A stretch of DNA of 64,000 nucleotides from Gemmatimonadaceae bacterium. Its GTDB lineage: Bacteria; Gemmatimonadota; Gemmatimonadetes; Gemmatimonadales; Gemmatimonadaceae. The DNA is taken from the NCBI GenBank assembly GCA_025934775.1, contig JAICWO010000020.1, forward strand, positions 1 through 64,000, given 5' to 3'. Positions within the stretch are counted from its first letter, which is position 1. Each line of letters starts with the position of its first letter. The notes under the pieces were generated by a model. That model saw only the letters and a program-made list of their open reading frames with translations, made no database searches and had not been told where the DNA came from. Made by a program: the position numbers and the translations under genes. This document shows positions 26,577-34,577 of the stretch, in pieces.

Positions 26577-27536
26577 ATGGCGACCGCCGCTCATCTCGAG
26601 GAGCTCCGCCCCGCGCTCACCGGACACTGCTACCGCATGCTCGGCTCCGTGCTGGACGCGGAGGACGCGGTGCAGGAAGCGATGCTCCGGGCGTGGAAGA
26701 GCATCGACGGATTCAAGGAGCAGTCGTCGCTCAAGACGTGGCTCTATCGCATCGCGACGAACGTCTGCCTCGACACGCTGGCGGCGTCGAACCGTCCGCG
26801 CATCCGACCGACCGAGCGTGCGGAGTGGAAGGGCGAGGTGCGCGAGGACATGGCGTTCTCGCAGCGGTCGCGCGAGGAGTTCGTCGAGCCGGTGCCGGAT
26901 GCCGCCGTGCTTCCCGCCGTCGAGAGCTGCGACCCTGAGGAACGGGCGATTCTGCGCGAGAGCGTGCGACTGGCGTTCGTCGCGGCGCTCCAGTATCTGC
27001 CGCCGCGACAGCGTGCGGCCCTGCTCCTCACCCAGGTGCTCAACTGGTCCGCCTCGGAAACGGCGGCGTGCCTCGAGATGACCGTACCGGCGGTGAACAG
27101 CGCGCTGCAGCGCGCTCGTGCCACGCTCGACGCGCGAAACCCGTCGGTGATGCCGCGCGAGCTCTCGGCGGAGCAGGAGCGGCTCGCGGCGCGGTACTGC
27201 GAAGCATTCGAGAAGTATGATGTCGAAGCGCTCGCGAGGCTGTTGCACGACGACGCCACGCTGTCGATGCCGCCCTACGCGCTCTGGCTGCAGGGCCACG
27301 CGTCGATCGCCAAGTGGATGCTCAGCTTCGGCATCGGGTGCAAGGGCTCGAGGCTCGTGCCCGTCGAGGCGAGCGGCGGCACGCCGGCCTGGGCGCAATA
27401 CCGCGACGCGGGCGTGACGCCGTGGGCCGTGCTCATGCTGGACATTCGCGGCGACAAGATCGCCGGCATGACTTCGTACCTCGACGTCGAGACGCTCTTC
27501 CCGCGCTTTGGCGTTCCGATGCGGCTCGTCAGCTAA
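26577..27536 (+). CDS. ECF sigma factor of the SigG-like type with C-terminal SnoaL-like domain
   Basis: The 319-residue protein has sigma region 2 at the N-terminus (GHCYRMLGSVLDAEDAVQEA, SSLKTWLYRIATNVCLDTLA). Region 4 lies at about 140-185 (ALQYLPPRQRAALLLTQVLN, MTVPAVNSALQRARATLDAR). The ~120-residue C-terminal domain is NTF2/SnoaL-like (FEKYDVEALARLLHDDATLS). Such ECF groups lack a membrane anti-sigma factor and use the extra domain for self-control. A box TAGTCT lies 6 bases before ATG and no Shine-Dalgarno is visible. VOC and DoxX-like genes around it are probable regulon members, as in actinobacterial ECF loci of this type. Exact ECF group is unconfirmed. Confidence 0.88.
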   Translation: MATAAHLEELRPALTGHCYRMLGSVLDAEDAVQEAMLRAWKSIDGFKEQSSLKTWLYRIATNVCLDTLAASNRPRIRPTERAEWKGEVREDMAFSQRSREEFVEPVPDAAVLPAVESCDPEERAILRESVRLAFVAALQYLPPRQRAALLLTQVLNWSASETAACLEMTVPAVNSALQRARATLDARNPSVMPRELSAEQERLAARYCEAFEKYDVEALARLLHDDATLSMPPYALWLQGHASIAKWMLSFGIGCKGSRLVPVEASGGTPAWAQYRDAGVTPWAVLMLDIRGDKIAGMTSYLDVETLFPRFGVPMRLVS

Positions 27537-27558
27537 CCAGCGTCCGTGGAACGATTTG

Positions 27559-27590
27559 CGGTCCCGCCGGAAATATTTTCGGCGGGACCG
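27559..27590 (+). terminator. Hairpin after the sigma factor gene
   Basis: Perfect 11-base-pair stem cggtcccgccg/cggcgggaccg with AT-rich loop, 23 bases after the stop. Only a short tttt follows, so termination may be partial. Confidence 0.6.
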
Positions 27591-27644
27591 ATGAGTTTTG
27601 GGGCCGCCGCCCGTCTAAGCAGGTGTACTCAATAGGAGGCCACG

Positions 27645-28094
27645 ATGTCCGCTTCGCTGATCGATTCCAATTCCTTTCCGGCCACGGCGCCGGCGGACCA
27701 CTCCGCCGCCGCGCGCTGGTTCGGCCGAATCGCGACGACGATCGTCCTGCTGTTCGCCGTGATGGATTTCGCGACGAAGCTCGCGCTCGCCAAGCCATCC
27801 GTCGACGGCACGATCCAACTGGGATACCAGCTGCATCACGTGCAATTGATCGGCGCGCTCGCGCTCGTCTGCACGATCCTCTACGTCATTCCGCGCACCG
27901 CGGTGCTCGGCGCGGTACTGTGGACCGCGTATCTCGGCGGCGCGGTCGCGTCGAACGTCCGCATCGACGCGCCGCTCTTCACGCACACGCTCTTTCCCGT
28001 CTACTACGCGGCGCTCCTCTGGGCGGCGTTGTACGTACGCGACCCGCGCGTCCGCGCGATGCTCGCGCCGCGTCCCCGCCCGCGCGCCGGCTGA
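27645..28094 (+). CDS. DoxX-like integral membrane protein
   Basis: The 149-residue protein has four membrane segments: ARWFGRIATTIVLLFAVMDF, LHHVQLIGALALVCTILYVI, AVLGAVLWTAYLGGAVASNV and FPVYYAALLWAALYVRD. This matches the DoxX-like 4-TM family, which is often linked to redox stress. AGGAGG lies 6-7 bases before ATG. The gene sits between the sigma factor and two VOC genes, suggesting one stress-response cluster. The biochemical role of the family is not settled. Confidence 0.75.
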   Translation: MSASLIDSNSFPATAPADHSAAARWFGRIATTIVLLFAVMDFATKLALAKPSVDGTIQLGYQLHHVQLIGALALVCTILYVIPRTAVLGAVLWTAYLGGAVASNVRIDAPLFTHTLFPVYYAALLWAALYVRDPRVRAMLAPRPRPRAG

Positions 28095-28129
28095 TCATTT
28101 CACAACACTCATTTGAGGATTCACACATC

Positions 28130-28606
28130 ATGCCCGTCACACATCAACAGCCGGCCGGTACACCCACGATCACGAACGCGCGCAACAGGGCCCGCACGCC
28201 GCACAAGCTGTTCGTCAACGTTCCCGTGAACGACATCCAGGCGACGATCAGGTTCTTCGAGGCGCTCGGCTTCAACTTCAGCCCGCAGTTCACGGACGCG
28301 ACGGCGACGTCGATGCCCGTGGGCGAGGACGCGTATTTGATGTTCCTCACGAAGGAGCGGTTTGCCGGCTTCGCGAAGGCGCCCGTCGGCGACCCGAAGC
28401 AGGCGACCAGCCACCTGCTCACGATCAGCGTGAACAGCCGCGAGGAAGTGGACGAGACCGTGAAGAAAGCGATCGCGGCGGGCGGCTCGACCACGGACGA
28501 GCCGGAGGATCACGGCTTCATGTACGACTGGAGCTTCCGCGATCTCGACGGACACGCATGGGGCGTGTTCTGGATGGATCCGAGCGCAATTCCGGCGGAC
28601 GCGTGA
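28130..28606 (+). CDS. VOC family protein (glyoxalase-like lactoylglutathione-lyase type)
   Basis: The 158-residue protein has a ~24-residue lead and then a VOC fold: KLFVNVPVNDIQATIRFFEA, MPVGEDAYLMFLTKERFAGF and the C-terminal DHGFMYDWSFRDLDGHAWGV. GAGG lies about 8 bases before ATG 28130. It is 36 bases after the DoxX-like gene and 1 base before the next VOC gene, so the three are probably one operon. Substrate unknown. Confidence 0.85.
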   Translation: MPVTHQQPAGTPTITNARNRARTPHKLFVNVPVNDIQATIRFFEALGFNFSPQFTDATATSMPVGEDAYLMFLTKERFAGFAKAPVGDPKQATSHLLTISVNSREEVDETVKKAIAAGGSTTDEPEDHGFMYDWSFRDLDGHAWGVFWMDPSAIPADA

Positions 28607-28607
28607 T

Positions 28608-29012
28608 ATGAAGCTCTATACGCAACTCAACTTCGGCGGCAACTGCGAAGCCGCGTTCCGGTTCTACGAGCAGCACCTGGGCGGCAAAATCGAAATGATC
28701 GCCCGGCAGAATGAAGCACCCGGCGCATCGCCCGACGCGAGCGACGCGGTGATGCACGCGCGTATGCGGTTAGGCGACACGATCCTGATGGGGAACGACG
28801 TGCCGCCGGCGCGCTTCCAGCCGATGCGCAGCGCGTATCTCTTTCTCTCGGTCGATTCGACGGAGGAAGCGGAGCGCGTGTACAAGGTGCTCTCCGACGG
28901 CGCGGATGTCTTCATGCCGCTCGACGAGACGTTCTTCGCGACGCGATTCGGGATGCTGCGCGATCGGTTCGGCGTGTCGTGGTCGATCGCGCACCCGAAG
29001 GCGATGGGGTGA
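28608..29012 (+). CDS. PhnB-like VOC protein
   Basis: The 134-residue protein begins MKLYTQLNFGGNCEAAFRFY and continues EQHLGGKIEMI, MHARMRLGDTILMGND and MLRDRFGVSWSIAHP. This is the PhnB/3-demethylubiquinone-methyltransferase-like branch of the glyoxalase fold. Despite the name, these proteins are not methyltransferases and their substrate is generally unknown. It starts 1 base after the preceding stop (tgatatg) and is the last gene of the operon, followed by a strong terminator. Confidence 0.87.
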   Translation: MKLYTQLNFGGNCEAAFRFYEQHLGGKIEMIARQNEAPGASPDASDAVMHARMRLGDTILMGNDVPPARFQPMRSAYLFLSVDSTEEAERVYKVLSDGADVFMPLDETFFATRFGMLRDRFGVSWSIAHPKAMG

Positions 29013-29035
29013 TGCCGGAGACGGGGGGAAAGCAA

Positions 29036-29071
29036 ACGGCGCCAGTCGAGAGACTGGCGCCGTTTTGTTTT
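29036..29071. terminator. Strong intrinsic terminator (hairpin copy A)
   Basis: Twelve-base-pair stem acggcgccagtc/gactggcgccgt with loop gaga, followed by tttgtttt. It ends the VOC operon and, from the other side (tttgcttt), the convergent BrnT antitoxin transcript. The stem is identical to that at 29649-29678. Confidence 0.9.
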
Positions 29072-29091
29072 GCGCCCACTCACCGCGGGCA

Positions 29092-29316
29092 TCAGGCGCG
29101 CCGGGATTTCTTTCGGGACTTGATCAAGCCTCGGAGTGCTTCGTTCACCGAATCAGCATTCGGAAACTCTGCGGCGACATCTGGAGCAAGCAGCACGAGA
29201 TTGGTGCCTCCCTCGACAGCGGCGGCGTATTTACCTCGGAGACCGTTGGAGAAGTCGTACTCGGAGCGCATGCGCTCGCTGACTGCCGGTCGTCTTGCGC
29301 TACTCGCCTTCTTCAT
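29092..29316 (-). CDS. Antitoxin of a BrnT-type toxin-antitoxin pair
   Basis: The 74-residue basic protein contains MRSEYDFSNGLRGKYAAAVE, LVLLAPDVAAEFPNADSVNE and ALRGLIKSRKKSRR. This is the common pattern of small CopG/BrnA-like antitoxins found next to BrnT. Start MKKASS (29316) overlaps the toxin 3' end by 17 bases; MRMKK at 29322 is an alternative. The antitoxin would bind the toxin and repress the shared promoter; this is inferred from the family. Confidence 0.75.
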   Translation of the reverse strand: MKKASSARRPAVSERMRSEYDFSNGLRGKYAAAVEGGTNLVLLAPDVAAEFPNADSVNEALRGLIKSRKKSRRA

Positions 29317-29581
29317 ACGCATTCCGTTCCCGACGGTTGGCGGGTCGAGCACTGATGATGCGGATGGCCGCGCCGCGCTCGACATGCGCCACGACCACGA
29401 GACGACCGCGGCGAGTCCGGCCGATCAACACGTACCGCGTCTCGTCTGTAGAATGATCCGGGTCCGCGATGGTGATCGACGGTGGATCCGAGAACGACGT
29501 CGCGGCCTCCATAAAGCTAACGCCATGCTTCTTCAAATTGGAAACGCTCTTGGCTGCGTTCCATGCGAACAGGAGCGGCAT
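29300..29581 (-). CDS. brnT: BrnT-family ribonuclease toxin
   Basis: The 93-residue protein matches BrnT along its length: FAWNAAKSVSNLKKHGVSFM, EAATSFSDPPS, DHSTDETRYVLIGRTRRGRL, VVVAHVERGAAIRIISARPA and RRERNAYE. BrnT is an RelE-fold RNase that blocks translation and is neutralised by its partner. The toxin gene comes first, as is usual for brnTA, and overlaps the antitoxin gene. Two copies of one hairpin terminator insulate the pair from neighbours. Confidence 0.9.
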   Translation of the reverse strand: MPLLFAWNAAKSVSNLKKHGVSFMEAATSFSDPPSITIADPDHSTDETRYVLIGRTRRGRLVVVAHVERGAAIRIISARPANRRERNAYEEGE

Positions 29582-29648
29582 CCCGGCACGATGCGCCGAG
29601 CCGCGGCTTGACGCGTCACCACATTCCTTCGGGCCGCATCATAAGCAA

Positions 29649-29678
29649 AACGGCGCCAGTCTCTCGACTGGCGCCGTT
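29649..29678 (-). terminator. Intrinsic terminator (hairpin copy B, inverted copy of A)
   Basis: Stem acggcgccagtc/gactggcgccgt with loop tctc. On the minus strand it reads with loop gaga followed by a T-rich tttgctt tract, so it is copy A inverted. It ends the LVIVD lipoprotein transcript coming from the right. Confidence 0.85.
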
Positions 29679-29700
29679 TGCCTCTTCACCCACGCTCAGC

Positions 29701-31878
29701 TCACATCGCCTTCGCGAGATCGCCGATCGACTGCTCGAGCCACTGCACGCGCTGCGGATCGGACGAGCCGTTGCGATACCCGGCGACCGTCTTCGCCAGC
29801 GAGTCGAGCGCGCCGCTGCGCGCCGAGCCGCTCGCCGCTTCCGCCCCCTCGAGCCCCTTGCGCACCGCCGCCACCTGCTCGGCGCTCAAGCCGTGCCACC
29901 GCTCGAGCTGATCGGTGTACGCGCGCGACAGCGCGAACGACGCCGGCCAGACGTACTGCGGCTGATCCTGCACGTTCTCGAAGTCGAGCTTCACCGACTT
30001 CGCGGCGTCGATCTCGTTCTGCGAGATCGCGGCGCTCGGCTTCAGGTCGAACACGTCGAGGCCGCGCTCGATCTCGGACCCGTAGATGTGGCCGTTGTAC
30101 CAGTACACGGACCAGTAGCCGCCGCTCATCAGCCGGCCGTCGGCGTTGGGGCCGCGGTCGAAGAAGCCGATCTCGTGCGGGTGCTTGGGATCCGTCCACT
30201 CGAACATCGAGAGGCCGCCCTGATACCACGCCTGGACCATGATCGTGCGGCCGGGGATCGGGATCAGCGAGCCGTTGTGCGCGACGCAGTTCTCCCACTG
30301 GGTCTGCGGCGCGGGCAGCTTGTAATAGTTCTGGAATACCATTTTCCCATTTACAATCTTGAAAATGGCGTCGGCGCCCCAGTCCTTCGGATCCTGGGCG
30401 CGGCAGTACGGCGCGCCGCCGCCGCCCCACTCGTCCGAGAACAGCACCATCGAGCCGTCGTTGCTGAACGTGGCCGAGTGCCAGAACGAAAAGTTCGAAT
30501 CGGCCACGGCCGCGATCCGCCTGGGGTTCGGCGTGTCGTGGATGTCGAGCAGGAGGCCCATGCCGGCGCACGCGCCGCCCGCGAGCCCGACCGCCGGATA
30601 CACGGTGATGTCGTGGCACTGCGTCAGCGTCCGCGGCGCGAACGGCGACGCGACGCCGTACTCCTTCGCGAGCGCGTTGACCTTGCTCTTGTACGAGTCT
30701 GAATCGTTCGCCGTTCCCTGCTGCTCGATCGTACCGAGGGCTTCGACGGCGTGCTGGAAGTTCACGCGCGCCGAATCTTCCTTGGTCACGGGCGGGCCGC
30801 CGCGACCGCGTCCCGCGAATCCGCCGCGGCCGCGCGCCGCGGGCTCGCCGCAGTTCACCGGCGGACCACCGCGACCGCGACCGCCGCCCGGCGTCACGCC
30901 GTACTTCTCGGCGAGCTGCGCGATCGACGCCTTGCACTGCGCGGAATCCGCGGCCGTCGGACTCGCCGGCAGCTTGGGCAGCGCGGCGACCGCGTCGTTG
31001 AACTCCTCGCGCATCCGATTCGCCGCCGTGTCGGCCGGCGATGCGCCGTGGCTCGTGCCGTAGAGCAGCGCCTCGCCCGTCGTCGGATCCTGGAAGATCG
31101 CTGGCGACGTCACGACCGCCGCCTGCTCCGGATGCGCGAGCGGAACCTTGATCACCTCGATGCGGAAGTTCGAGTTGTTCGGGTCCCAGGGGTTGTCGTT
31201 GCAGCGCGCGAGCTCTTCCGACGGACGAATCGCCGAAGTGCCGGAGATGTAGACGTAGATGTTGTTCGGATCGCGTGGGTCATGCACGACCGTGTGCGTG
31301 TGCGAGCCGCGGCACGTCTGCACGTTGGCGATGTACTTCGGATGATCGATGTCGCTGATGTCGAAAATGCGCAGCCCGCGAATACGCTCGGCGCTCACCG
31401 GATCGCGCGGGGCCTGCGTGCCACAGTCGAGGCGCGCGGTCGGCGCTTCGGCGGAGACGAACAGCAGGTTCTTCCAGACGGAGACGTCGCTCTGCGACGC
31501 CGGGCAGACCTTGGAATCGCGGAGGCGCGGATGTGCCGGATCGGACACGTCCCAGATCTGGAAGCCGTTGTAGTTGCCCTGAATCACGTTCGAGCCGTAG
31601 AACGCGATGTCGGAGTTCGTGACGCCGGCAAAACCCTGCGGCGGCGGCGTGTGCGAGACCTTCGTGAGATTCCAGATCGCCTCGCCGGCGTCCTGGAGCC
31701 CGGCCTTGAGGCCAACGCGCGGGTCGGGCGACGGCGCGGTGACGAGCGGCGCCGACATGTCGACGCCCTGCTGCATGGGGCCGATCGACGTCGCGCCAGT
31801 CTGCGCGGTATGCGCGCAGGCCGCGGCGAGCATCGAAGCCGCGATCGCTGCGGCGGTGGTGGAGTACTTCCGTATCAT
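29701..31878 (-). CDS. LVIVD-repeat lipoprotein with Gly-Arg-rich insert
   Basis: The 725-residue exported protein starts MIRKYSTTAAAIAASMLAAAC, with a lipobox at LAAAC, so it should be membrane-anchored. It has LVIVD-type beta-propeller repeats: NGFQIWDVSDPAHPRLRDSK, GLRIFDISDIDHPKYIANVQ, MFEWTDPKHPHEIGFFDRGP. An unusual insert at about 340-390 is rich in G-R-G-G-P-P repeats with one Cys and a helical spacer repeated on each side (AEKYGV and AKEYGV), suggesting a duplicated linker. ATG 31878 is chosen; the frame remains open upstream through a repeat. A DUF305 gene lies directly upstream on the same strand, a known pairing. Role unknown. Confidence 0.82.
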   Translation of the reverse strand: MIRKYSTTAAAIAASMLAAACAHTAQTGATSIGPMQQGVDMSAPLVTAPSPDPRVGLKAGLQDAGEAIWNLTKVSHTPPPQGFAGVTNSDIAFYGSNVIQGNYNGFQIWDVSDPAHPRLRDSKVCPASQSDVSVWKNLLFVSAEAPTARLDCGTQAPRDPVSAERIRGLRIFDISDIDHPKYIANVQTCRGSHTHTVVHDPRDPNNIYVYISGTSAIRPSEELARCNDNPWDPNNSNFRIEVIKVPLAHPEQAAVVTSPAIFQDPTTGEALLYGTSHGASPADTAANRMREEFNDAVAALPKLPASPTAADSAQCKASIAQLAEKYGVTPGGGRGRGGPPVNCGEPAARGRGGFAGRGRGGPPVTKEDSARVNFQHAVEALGTIEQQGTANDSDSYKSKVNALAKEYGVASPFAPRTLTQCHDITVYPAVGLAGGACAGMGLLLDIHDTPNPRRIAAVADSNFSFWHSATFSNDGSMVLFSDEWGGGGAPYCRAQDPKDWGADAIFKIVNGKMVFQNYYKLPAPQTQWENCVAHNGSLIPIPGRTIMVQAWYQGGLSMFEWTDPKHPHEIGFFDRGPNADGRLMSGGYWSVYWYNGHIYGSEIERGLDVFDLKPSAAISQNEIDAAKSVKLDFENVQDQPQYVWPASFALSRAYTDQLERWHGLSAEQVAAVRKGLEGAEAASGSARSGALDSLAKTVAGYRNGSSDPQRVQWLEQSIGDLAKAM

Positions 31879-31901
31879 GAAGTGAGTACCGGTGAAGGTT
31901 G

Positions 31902-32007
31902 TGTCATTCCGAGCAAGCGAGCGGAGCGAGCGCGTCGAGGAATCTCGGCGCGTTGCGCCGCCCAGATTCCTCGACTTCGCCGCTTCGCGGCTTCGCTCGG
32001 AATGACA
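31902..32007. repeat. Palindromic dispersed repeat (GTCATTCCGAGC type)
   Basis: The 106-base element begins tgtcattccgagc and ends gctcggaatgaca; inner arms cgaggaatctcgg/cagattcctcg also pair. It fills the 134-base spacer between the DUF305 and LVIVD genes. Related sequence (gagatccctcgac...ctcgggatgaca) occurs at 49201-49252. Confidence 0.85.
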
Positions 32008-32012
32008 TGAGG

Positions 32013-32663
32013 CTACTTGCTCGGCAACGCCGCCAACATCTGCTCCATGCGGTCGATCTCGGTGCTCTGATCGACCTGCACGTCGTTCGCGAACTTGAAT
32101 ACGATCTCGTCCTGCCCCGCGCCGGGCGTGTTGAAGAGCGTCGTCACCATCTGAATCGCGCCCTTGTGGTGCTGGATCATGTCGTTGAGAAACAGGCGGT
32201 CGAAGTCGACGCCGCGCGCGGAGTCGAGCTGCGCCATCTGCGCCGCGGTGAGCATGCCCGGCATCATCATGAACTGCTCGGTGCCGCCCATGCTCATCTT
32301 CATCCCGCGCGGGTCGGGCTCGGGCACGGGCTGATTGCGCTCCTCGAGCCACTGGCTCATGAGGCCGATCTCCGCCGTCTGGCCGAGGGCGATGCGGCCG
32401 CAGAAGGTCGCGAGCGATTTGCTCGCGCCGTGCGACGCGCACCAGCCGGCCATCTTCACCGCTTGCGCGTGGTGGCCGATCATGCCGGACATGAAGTCAA
32501 TGTCGGCGCCGGTGTACGGACGGCGAATGCTGTCTGTGCGCGCCTGCTCGATGCCGCTCTGCAACGGACTGCCTTGCTGCGCGGCCGCGGCATGCGCGGG
32601 GCTCATCACGGCGAGCAGCGCGATCGCTGCGCCCGCGACGAGGCGAAGGGGGGGTTGGACCAT
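32013..32663 (-). CDS. DUF305 secreted protein
   Basis: The 216-residue protein has a signal peptide (VAGAAIALLAVMSPAHA-AAA) and two ferritin-like DUF305 helices with His-His pairs: DIDFMSGMIGHHAQAVKMAG and LFLNDMIQHHKGAIQMV. MMMPGM and a Met-rich MKMSMGG stretch suggest metal contact, perhaps copper. DUF305 is frequently found beside LVIVD proteins, as here. It acts in the periplasm; function is not established. Confidence 0.88.
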   Translation of the reverse strand: MVQPPLRLVAGAAIALLAVMSPAHAAAAQQGSPLQSGIEQARTDSIRRPYTGADIDFMSGMIGHHAQAVKMAGWCASHGASKSLATFCGRIALGQTAEIGLMSQWLEERNQPVPEPDPRGMKMSMGGTEQFMMMPGMLTAAQMAQLDSARGVDFDRLFLNDMIQHHKGAIQMVTTLFNTPGAGQDEIVFKFANDVQVDQSTEIDRMEQMLAALPSK

Positions 32664-33020
32664 GTGGTGCTCCCGGGTCGGGTCAGGAGGTCAAGCCGCG
32701 AAATTACCCCCCGTCACGCCGGAGAGGTAGTCCCAGTTTAGGGTTGGCATTCCTGAGGCCGGTCGGGGCGGCGCCTGGGGATGTTATCGCGGGGGACGCG
32801 GGGGGCGCGGGGGGAACGGCGGGGTGTGGCGTGGAGGGAGAGTGCGCGGGACAGGCACGCTTGGGGGTGTGCGAGTGTGCACCAATGAACGTTCGGTCGC
32901 GTGCTTTTCTATAAATTAGAATAGTAATTTTATTATAACGACCGCCCCAGTCCCCGCGCGACGCCCGCCTTTTCTCCGCGTTCGCCGCGCCCCCCGCGGT
33001 GCAATCCAACCCGATCCACC
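32664..33020. other. Intergenic with AT-rich island, no gene
   Basis: The region lies between two minus-strand genes. An AT-rich patch (about 32905-32938; ctataaattagaatag) stands out in otherwise GC-rich DNA and, on the minus strand, includes ttataataaaa, which could be a -10 region for the DUF305 gene some 250 bases away. No coding frame is convincing. Confidence 0.4.
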
Positions 33021-34577
33021 CTACCGCCCGGATCTGACCCACCGCCCCCGCCACCGGATCATCAACCACAGATCGCGCACCCCGACCACCCCGTCCCCGC
33101 GCCTGAGCGCCACGCGATCCACACGCATCGAGCTATAAAAGAACGGGAGCAGTTTCTTGATCGGCTCCGGCAGGTCCGCCGTCGTCTCGAGCGTGTCGAG
33201 CACGAGCAGGAGATTGTCGTTCTCGTGCGCCTGCTCCGGAAACTTGGGCCAGAGCTCGTACTGATTGACTCGTCCCGACAGGTTCGTGGCGAACGTGACG
33301 GGATGCGAGGGGTCGTTGAACGCCAGCTCCGACGCTTCCTGATAGCGGTCGCCCGCGAGCCAGGTGACGACGTGCGTCTGCGCGCTCGCCTGCCGCGCGA
33401 TGTTCGACGCGTGGAGCGTCACATCGCGCCAGCCGTAGGCGCGGGCAACGGGATCACGCGACGGCTTCACCGGGAGGATCGGCACGACGGCCTGCACGTA
33501 GATCACCGCCGACATCACGGCGGCCAACACCACGCCGCCGACGAACCAGCGCTCGCCGTTCCGACCGAAGCGTGTCGCGCCGAGAAGCGCGATCGCCGGG
33601 ATGTACGCGGGCGACGGCCAGTTGGGCTCGACGCGCTGGCGAACGCCGCTCCACACGAAAAAGACGAACGTCACCGCCGCCACCATCGCGAGCGCGAACT
33701 CGGCGCCCGAGGCGCGGCGCGACAGCGCGCGAACCGTCGCGATCGCCAGCAGCACGAAAAGAATCGGCGAGGCGAGCCCCGCCTGGCCGCCGAAGAAATC
33801 GCCCTCGTGCTTGAACGCGGCGACGACCGCCGAACCCTTGGCGGCGCTCAGGCCATGATGAATCTGAAATACGAACGAGATCCAGCCGTGGTGCGCGTTC
33901 CAGAGAAGCACCGGCATGAAGAGCAGCGCCGCGACGACGCACGCCACGTACGGACCCGGCTCGCGGAGCCGCATGCGCAGATCCCGCCGCAGCGCAATGG
34001 CGAGCACCACGGCGACGGGCACGAAGATGGACGTGTACTTGGAGCAGAAGGCGAGGCCGAGCGCGATGCCGGCGAACGTCCACCAGGCGAGCGAATCGCG
34101 TGAGCGCGGCGCGGACTGCATCGCGCGCACGACGCCGTACAGCGCGACGGCTTCCGCCGCGAGCACGGGCGAGTCCGGCGTGGCGAGGAGGAGGCCGGCC
34201 GCCGCGAGTGGGAGCACGGTCATCACGATCGCCGCGCGCAGCGCGCCGGCATTGCCCGCGAGCCGGCGCGCTATGGCAATGGTTGCCAGAGCGGCAACCC
34301 ACCCTGCAATCACGGGCCCGAGCCGCACCGCGGCGGGCGTCGCCGCCCCGCCGAACGGACCAAGCACGACGTCGCCAAAGCGAATGAGCAGCGCGATGCC
34401 GGCCGGGTGATCGAAGTAGCCCGGTGCGAGGTGCCGCGACCACTCCCAGTAGTATGTCTCGTCGGGAAACGCGGGAATGAACGCCGCGAAGATCATCCGC
34501 AGCGCCGCGGCGGCCGTCACGATGACGACCGCGAGGAACCAGCGTCGATCGCGCGGCGGTGCGTCCGGCGCGGTCAC
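33021..34577 (-). CDS. GT39-type membrane glycosyltransferase (ArnT/PMT-like)
   Basis: The 518-residue protein has a cytoplasmic start, one N-terminal helix and the GT-C loop FPDETYYWEWSRHLAPGYFD, whose D-E pair is the catalytic site of ArnT/PMT enzymes that use polyprenyl-phosphate sugars. About ten further membrane helices follow (for example VAALLFMPVLLWNAHHGWIS), then a soluble periplasmic tail (about 420-518). GTG 34577 overlaps the stop of the upstream PHP gene (GTGA). The PHP partner may process a related intermediate, but substrate and acceptor are unknown. Confidence 0.85.
   Translation of the reverse strand: MTAPDAPPRDRRWFLAVVIVTAAAALRMIFAAFIPAFPDETYYWEWSRHLAPGYFDHPAGIALLIRFGDVVLGPFGGAATPAAVRLGPVIAGWVAALATIAIARRLAGNAGALRAAIVMTVLPLAAAGLLLATPDSPVLAAEAVALYGVVRAMQSAPRSRDSLAWWTFAGIALGLAFCSKYTSIFVPVAVVLAIALRRDLRMRLREPGPYVACVVAALLFMPVLLWNAHHGWISFVFQIHHGLSAAKGSAVVAAFKHEGDFFGGQAGLASPILFVLLAIATVRALSRRASGAEFALAMVAAVTFVFFVWSGVRQRVEPNWPSPAYIPAIALLGATRFGRNGERWFVGGVVLAAVMSAVIYVQAVVPILPVKPSRDPVARAYGWRDVTLHASNIARQASAQTHVVTWLAGDRYQEASELAFNDPSHPVTFATNLSGRVNQYELWPKFPEQAHENDNLLLVLDTLETTADLPEPIKKLLPFFYSSMRVDRVALRRGDGVVGVRDLWLMIRWRGRWVRSGR

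Noticed and set aside
31879-32442. Upstream extension of the LVIVD frame (913-residue version)
   Set aside because: It runs through the palindromic repeat and the DUF305 gene. ATG 31878 is followed at once by a lipoprotein signal peptide.
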